From the NCBI RefSeq assembly GCF_900110605.1, contig NZ_FOFI01000007.1:62001-126000 (forward strand): a stretch of 64,000 nt of DNA, written 5' to 3'. The DNA is from Epilithonimonas lactis (lineage in GTDB: Bacteria; Bacteroidota; Bacteroidia; Flavobacteriales; Weeksellaceae). This document shows positions 59,419 to 64,000 of this stretch, in pieces. Under the pieces are notes generated by a model, which worked only from the letters and a program-made list of their open reading frames with translations, searched no databases and was not told where the DNA came from. Every line of letters starts with the position of its first letter. Position 1 is the stretch's first letter. Position numbers and translations under genes: made by a program.

Positions 59419-60945
59419 ATGAAGAAAGTTCTCAACCTTTTTGATTTCTCTCAAAAAGTAAATTACAGAAACGAAATATTCGCTGGACTCACCGTTGCAA
59501 TGACAATGATTCCGGAATCTTTATCGTTTGCGATTCTTGCTGGATTTTCGCCGTTGACAGGCTTGTACGCCGCTTTCATCATGGGATTGGTCACTGCAAT
59601 TTTTGGAGGAAGACCTGGATTGATCTCTGGTGGTGCTGGTGCAACGGTGATTGTTTTGATTCCATTAATGATTTCCCACGGCATCGAATATGTTTTTGCG
59701 ACCGTGGTTTTGGCCGGAATCATTCAGATCTTTGTGGGGATCTTTAAGTTGGGAAAATTCATTCGGCTTGTTCCGCAACCTGTGATGTACGGTTTTGTGA
59801 ATGGTTTGGCAATTGTGATTTTTATGTCGCAGATCAATCAGTTCAAAATCCAAGGTTCGGAAAATTGGTTGTTTGGAAGTCCTTTGTATATAATGCTAGG
59901 CTTGGTTGCGTTGACGATTTCTGTCATTTTAATATTTCCAAAATTGACAAAAAAGATTCCGGCTTCTTTGGTGGCAATTGCTGTCACTTTTGCTTTAGTA
60001 ATGATTTTCGGAATTCAGACCAAGAATGTGAATGACATTGCTAATATTGCAGGCGGTTTTCCACCGTTTCACATTCCGGATGTCGAGATGTCTTATGAAG
60101 TTCTTAAGGTCATTTTCCCATTTGCCTTAATCATGTCAACCGTTGGATTGACGGAAGGTTTGCTCACATTAAATTTAGTTGATGAAATCACAAACACAAA
60201 AGGAAACAGCAACAGAGAATGCGTTGCACAAGGAACTGCCAATATTCTCAATGGATTCTTTACAGGAATGGGCGGATGTCCGATGATTGCGCAGACTTTG
60301 GTCAATCTTTCGGCTGGAGCTAGAGCCAGATTATCTGGAATCATCGCTGCTTTGGTTATTCTTTTCATCATCCTTTTCGGAGCTCCTGTGATTGGAAAAA
60401 TGCCCGTTGCCGCTTTGGTTGGCGTGATGATCATGGTTGCTGTTGGCACGTTTGAATGGGCAAGTTTCAAAGCTATCAAGAGATTTCCGAAATCTGATAT
60501 TTTTGTGATGGTTGTTGTGACATTGATAACGGTTTTCCTTCACAATTTGGCTTTGGCAGTTTTGATTGGCGTGATTATTTCGGCTTTGGTGTTTGCTTGG
60601 GAAAGTGCGAAAAGAATCAGAGCGAAGAAATATATTGATAATCATGGCGTAAAACATTACGAGATTTTTGGACCATTATTTTTTGGTTCGACGACCACTT
60701 TTGCTGAAAAATTTGATGTGATGGATGACCCGGAAGAAGTGGTTATTGATTTCAAGGAAAGTCGTGTGGTGGATATGTCTGCCATTGATATTTTGAATAA
60801 AATCACGGAACGCTATCAAAGTCAAGGGAAAACTGTTCGTTTGAAACATTTGAGTTCTGATTGTTTGAGATTGATAAAGAATGCGGAAAATGTGGTGGCT
60901 ATTAATATTATTGAAGATCCGGAGTATCAAGTTTTGAGCGACTGA
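59419..60945 (+). CDS. SulP-family inorganic anion transporter
   Basis: 508-residue SLC26/SulP transporter. The membrane part (1-390) begins RNEIFAGLTVAMTMIPESLSFAILAGFSPLTGLYAAF (in parts: AMTMIPESLSFAILAG, LTGLYAAF); the C-terminal STAS domain (about 405-505) has VVIDFKESRVVDMSAIDIL. Bacterial members carry sulfate, bicarbonate or other anions; which one applies here cannot be decided. A divergent repeat begins right at its stop codon. Confidence 0.93.
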   Translation: MKKVLNLFDFSQKVNYRNEIFAGLTVAMTMIPESLSFAILAGFSPLTGLYAAFIMGLVTAIFGGRPGLISGGAGATVIVLIPLMISHGIEYVFATVVLAGIIQIFVGIFKLGKFIRLVPQPVMYGFVNGLAIVIFMSQINQFKIQGSENWLFGSPLYIMLGLVALTISVILIFPKLTKKIPASLVAIAVTFALVMIFGIQTKNVNDIANIAGGFPPFHIPDVEMSYEVLKVIFPFALIMSTVGLTEGLLTLNLVDEITNTKGNSNRECVAQGTANILNGFFTGMGGCPMIAQTLVNLSAGARARLSGIIAALVILFIILFGAPVIGKMPVAALVGVMIMVAVGTFEWASFKAIKRFPKSDIFVMVVVTLITVFLHNLALAVLIGVIISALVFAWESAKRIRAKKYIDNHGVKHYEIFGPLFFGSTTTFAEKFDVMDDPEEVVIDFKESRVVDMSAIDILNKITERYQSQGKTVRLKHLSSDCLRLIKNAENVVAINIIEDPEYQVLSD

Positions 60946-61096
60946 TTTTTTTATAAGGAATTTTAGTTTTTGTTGGTCTTCGAGAGCCTCAGACTGACAG
61001 CTTTTTAGTTTTGATATAATTGATGTTTCTAAATCGCTAATTGATTTTTTATAAGGAATTTTTAGTTTTTTTATGTCTTCGAGAGCCTCAGACTGA
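60942..61096 (+). repeat. Two direct copies of a 55-base element
   Basis: 60942-60997 and 61041-61096 share TGATTTTTTTATAAGG, AATTTTAGTTTTT and TCTTCGAGAGCCTCAGACTG in order, with small indels. The first begins at the SulP stop. Both end in a CTTCGA...CTCAGACTGA block related to the 61197-61273 dyad. They are part of the 612-base gap before prfC, which contains no gene. Confidence 0.75.
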
Positions 61097-61196
61097 AAAT
61101 GTTAAGTTCTTCTGACTTACGTTGTTTAATGTCTCGCAGATTTGCTCATAATTATTTTTTTGACTTAATTTCAAACGACCTTTACAATGGTTAGAT

Positions 61197-61273
61197 CTTC
61201 GACTCCGCTCAGACTGACAATGGATTGATGCTGGAAATTTGAGTTGGGTTTGTCACACTGAGCGGAGTCGAAG
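61197..61273. repeat. Inverted CTTCGACTCCGCTCAG element
   Basis: CTTCGACTCCGCTCAG (61197-61212) is the exact reverse complement of 61258-61273; outside it TGACA and TGTCA extend the match to 23 bases with two mismatches. I recall this motif as a dispersed element in flavobacterial genomes; function unknown. Confidence 0.7.
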
Positions 61274-61337
61274 TGTTTTCATTTGAAAGATAATAGTTTT
61301 GATGAAACCATAATCTTGATTTACAGACAAAACCCAT

Positions 61338-61445
61338 AGCCCCGATTGCAGTGGAAATCCTTTTTTGCGTTTGCGAAAAGTTCTATTGAGAGGTAAATCG
61401 TTGGGCAAAAAAGATTGCAACGGAAAGCGGGAAATAGCTCCAAAT
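61338..61445 (-). repeat. Dispersed intergenic repeat, copy D
   Basis: Reverse complement reads ATTTGGAGCTATTTCCCGC, TTCCGTTGCAATCTTTTTT, GCCC, then a variable segment, then CAAAAAAGGATTTCCACTGC and AATCGGGGC. It has the same block order as copies B and C with a longer middle insert. Confidence 0.7.
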
Positions 61446-61557
61446 TAAAAATAAAAATATCTGTACGAGGATGCTAAATAGCTCCTAATTAATCTCTCGA
61501 AAACTCGATTTTCAGAATTCGATAAAAAACACGATTTTTGCAGTCTCAAATTTTATT

Positions 61558-63153
61558 ATGTCTTTAGAACAAGAAATCAGCAGGAGAAAAACTTTCGGGA
61601 TCATCTCTCACCCCGATGCGGGAAAAACGACGCTTACAGAGAAACTTCTTCTTTTTGGAGGCGCGATCCAGGAAGCGGGCGCGGTAAAATCCAACAAGAT
61701 CAAAAAAGGAGCAACCTCCGATTTTATGGAGATAGAGCGCCAGAGAGGGATTTCCGTAGCGACCTCGGTTTTGGCTTTTGAGTATAAAGGCCACAAGATC
61801 AATATTTTGGACACGCCAGGACACAAGGATTTTGCTGAAGATACGTATAGAACTTTAACGGCTGTTGACTCCGTGATTGTCGTGATCGACGTTGCAAAAG
61901 GGGTTGAGGAACAGACGGAAAAGCTGGTTCAGGTTTGTAGAATGCGAAATATTCCGATGTTGGTTTTCATCAATAAATTGGATCGTGAAGGTAAAGATGC
62001 CTTCGATCTTCTGGATGAAGTTGAACAAAAATTGGGTCTTCGTGTGACGCCACTTTCTCTGCCAATCGGCATGGGAGCGGACTTCCAAGGGATCTATAAT
62101 ATTTGGGAAAAGAATATCCAATTGTTTTTGGAAGAGAAAAAACAGAAAGTTGGTGAGGCGATTAAATTTGATGACATCAATGATGCTCAAATCGATGAAT
62201 TGGTTGGGGCAAAAGCGGCGGCGACGCTTCGTGAGGAATTGGAATTGGTGGAATCCGTGTATCCGGAATTTGACCGAGATGACTATATGAAAGGCGATCT
62301 GCAACCGGTTTTCTTCGGTTCAGCTTTGAATAATTTTGGGGTTCGTGAGTTGTTGGATGCTTTCATCGAGATTGCGCCGAAGCCTCAGCCAAAGGAAAGT
62401 TCGACAAGAGTGGTGAAACCTGAAGAGAAAAATTTCACTGGATTTGTTTTCAAGATCCACGCGAATATGGATCCGAAGCACAGAGACCGTTTGGCCTTTG
62501 TGAAGATCGTTTCCGGAACTTTTAAAAGAAATGAAAACTACCTGCTTGTAAGAGAAGGCAAAAAGATGAAGTTCTCCTCGCCCAACGCTTTCTTTGCGGA
62601 CAAAAAAGAAGTGGTGGACGAGAGTTTTCCAGGCGATATCGTGGGACTTCACGATACTGGAAATTTCAGGATTGGTGATACTTTGACGGCTGGTGAGAAG
62701 ATCAGTTTCAAAGGAATTCCGAATTTCTCTCCAGAACATTTCCGTTACATCAACAACGATGATCCGTTGAAAGCGAAACAGTTGGCCAAAGGAATTGACC
62801 AGCTGATGGACGAAGGTGTTGCTCAGCTTTTCACTTTGACGATGAACAACAGAAAGATCATTGGAACAGTTGGAGCGCTACAGTACGAGGTTATCCAATA
62901 CCGTTTGGAGCACGAATATGGCGCAAAATGTAACTACGAACCAATCGGAATCCATAAAGCTTGTTGGGTGGAAGCGGACGAAAGGTCTGAGGAATTCCAG
63001 GAATTTGCAAGATTGAAACAAAGGTTCCTAGCGAGAGATAAATATGACCAATTGGTTTTCCTTGCAGATTCATCTTTCACGATCGTGATGACGCAGGAGA
63101 AGTTTCCGAATGTGAAGTTGCATTTTATCAGTGAGTTTAATAATGCAAATTAG
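61558..63153 (+). CDS. prfC: Peptide chain release factor 3
   Basis: 531-residue translational GTPase RF3, which removes RF1 and RF2 from the ribosome after termination. G1 ISHPDAGKTTLTEKLLLFGGAIQEAGAV (in parts: SHPDAGKTTLTEK, GAIQEAGAV), G2 RQRGISVATSV, G3 DTPGHKDFAEDTY, G4 FINKLDRE are present, and the C-terminal domain has EHEYGAKCNYEPI and FARLKQRFLARD. Full length. A terminator follows. Confidence 0.96.
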   Translation: MSLEQEISRRKTFGIISHPDAGKTTLTEKLLLFGGAIQEAGAVKSNKIKKGATSDFMEIERQRGISVATSVLAFEYKGHKINILDTPGHKDFAEDTYRTLTAVDSVIVVIDVAKGVEEQTEKLVQVCRMRNIPMLVFINKLDREGKDAFDLLDEVEQKLGLRVTPLSLPIGMGADFQGIYNIWEKNIQLFLEEKKQKVGEAIKFDDINDAQIDELVGAKAAATLREELELVESVYPEFDRDDYMKGDLQPVFFGSALNNFGVRELLDAFIEIAPKPQPKESSTRVVKPEEKNFTGFVFKIHANMDPKHRDRLAFVKIVSGTFKRNENYLLVREGKKMKFSSPNAFFADKKEVVDESFPGDIVGLHDTGNFRIGDTLTAGEKISFKGIPNFSPEHFRYINNDDPLKAKQLAKGIDQLMDEGVAQLFTLTMNNRKIIGTVGALQYEVIQYRLEHEYGAKCNYEPIGIHKACWVEADERSEEFQEFARLKQRFLARDKYDQLVFLADSSFTIVMTQEKFPNVKLHFISEFNNAN

Positions 63154-63172
63154 AATATACATAAGCATCCAA

Positions 63173-63197
63173 CATTTGGGTGCTTTTTTTATAAATC
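63173..63197 (+). terminator. Intrinsic terminator of prfC
   Basis: AAGCATCCA and TGGGTGCTT pair with a G-T wobble around a short loop, then a T run. Confidence 0.8.
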
Positions 63198-63212
63198 CTT
63201 TGCAAATCGAAT

Positions 63213-64000
63213 TTAATTCAAATATGCCTTCACTTCGTCTATATTATTATCATTAAAAATCAAATGTATTATAATTGGCATTTTGCCTTTTCTGTAAAGT
63301 AAAGCCAGCACCAGATTTCCATTGATTTTTGATTTTGTATCGATGATAACATTTTCCCGATCGGGGGAATTAATACTCAGATATCTTTTGCTCAAATGCT
63401 TTGTCTGAATTCCCAGTTTTCCAAAACCTTCGCTCAATTCGTATGAATAGAAACTCCAGTCGTCCATTGCAGTGAAGTACGCGTCAGCTTCTGGTGAATT
63501 TTCATCTTTGAAGGTTTTTGTTTCCGGATCGAAGATGATCAGTCGGGTTTCCGAGATCGTCTCTATTTCTTTTGAATCTAGATTTTTTGGCGATTTGTAA
63601 GAAACGATCTGCATTGGATTTTCTATGGAAATACCTTTTATAATGTTCCAGCCTTCATCAATCCTTCCAAATTCATTAAAGAAAAATGTGGTGTCGCCAC
63701 GTTGTTTTCCTATCACATAATCGTCGTGTTCTATGTAATTTCCGTAGGTTTTGGTCTTCATCAATTCGGTAATAAAATCGCCGTCTGTATCAAATCTGGC
63801 CTGACCTTTGATCTCTCCATTTTTGAGATACAAAACAGAACCGCCATTCGCAGAAAACAAATGTTGCACTTGATCTCTAGGACTTTCTGTGACTGGTTTA
63901 TCTTGAACAACTAATGTATCTTTTTCCACCGATTTTTTAGTCGAAATCTGTTTCTCTTCTTTTTTACAGGAGAGAGAAATGATGGAAATTATAATTAGGA
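63213..64000 (-). CDS. Hypothetical lipoprotein (partial, 5' end outside window)
   Basis: The minus-strand frame runs to the window edge; beyond an internal GTG it continues as IISLSCKKEEK, which is the end of a lipoprotein signal peptide, so the start lies outside. The mature part has repeated short segments like NGGSVLYLKNGEIKGQARFD (YLKNGEIKGQARFD) and NEFGRIDEGWNIIKG, resembling MORN or YwqK-type repeats, though weakly. Function is unknown. It converges on the prfC terminator. Confidence 0.65.
   Translation of the reverse strand, partial: LIIISIISLSCKKEEKQISTKKSVEKDTLVVQDKPVTESPRDQVQHLFSANGGSVLYLKNGEIKGQARFDTDGDFITELMKTKTYGNYIEHDDYVIGKQRGDTTFFFNEFGRIDEGWNIIKGISIENPMQIVSYKSPKNLDSKEIETISETRLIIFDPETKTFKDENSPEADAYFTAMDDWSFYSYELSEGFGKLGIQTKHLSKRYLSINSPDRENVIIDTKSKINGNLVLALLYRKGKMPIIIHLIFNDNNIDEVKAYLN

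Noticed and set aside
61338-61445. Dispersed repeats as CRISPR or insertion sequences
   Set aside because: Copies are single, far apart and without regular spacers, and no transposase or cas gene is present in the window.

Overview
The window looks like chromosomal DNA of a flavobacterium close to Chryseobacterium (Bacteroidota, Weeksellaceae-like). Evidence: AT-rich sequence; Bacteroidota-type promoters (TTG, about 19 bases, TAnnTTTG); a SusC/SusD locus; atpD-atpC with no other ATP synthase genes beside them; menaquinone genes; and many families typical of Flavobacteriia (DUF4199, DUF4920, DUF2807, UPF0173). I see no insertion sequence, prophage, integrase, CRISPR array, tRNA or rRNA.

Layout. 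1-2740: an Xre/RES toxin-antitoxin pair running into nif3 and a coiled-coil 'zinc ribbon' protein that has no cysteines. 2812-7460: a DUF2807 lipoprotein, a DUF4920 protein, menB, menA, a UPF0173 hydrolase and the SRP RNA on the minus strand. 7461-12274: a DUF4199 membrane protein, a DUF6364/PIN toxin-antitoxin pair, a GT2 glycosyltransferase, a second DUF2807-type lipoprotein and a phosphosugar mutase. 12470-19523: an aminotransferase, a second Xre/RES pair joined to kdsB by an overlapping TAATG, a LolA-like protein, a YjbR protein, ribF, atpD and atpC. 19855-26796: a B12-binding radical SAM protein, an XRE regulator, an intergenic region with three DnaA-box matches and repeated palindromes, an NTR-like protein, a TerC/Alx protein, an M14 peptidase and a lipoprotein. 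26869-38314: a polysaccharide utilisation locus (susC, susD, a glycan-binding lipoprotein, GH30, GH16, GH30) with a divergent MFS transporter and a Nudix-related regulator. 38403-45478: an M28 peptidase, small proteins, polA, a lipoprotein and mgtE. 45706-53401, minus strand: ppa, small proteins, a FemAB-like protein, radC, an L,D-transpeptidase-like lipoprotein, a LolD-like ATPase and a UvrD/PcrA helicase. 53550-64000: a FUSC protein, a glycosyltransferase/methyltransferase cluster, an MFS transporter, a SulP transporter, prfC and a partial lipoprotein.

How the parts fit. The utilisation locus predicts breakdown of a beta-1,6/beta-1,3-glucan such as laminarin or a fungal or oomycete wall glucan. 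Extracellular GH30 and GH16 enzymes would cut the chain, SusCD and the binding lipoprotein would import oligosaccharides, the MFS protein could move sugars across the inner membrane, and the Nudix-like protein probably senses a sugar product. Most other genes are housekeeping: menaquinone, Kdo, flavin, ATP synthase, replication, repair and translation.

Most unusual: a dispersed intergenic repeat family of about 100 bp with four copies; three exact DnaA boxes within 108 bp away from any replication gene; a TTACA-N2-TGTAA palindrome set around the XRE regulator; two RES toxins each leading into a housekeeping gene; and several core proteins with altered key residues. I found no clear novel multi-gene system. 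The repeat family and the 22.75-24.95 kb regulatory region deserve a second look first.
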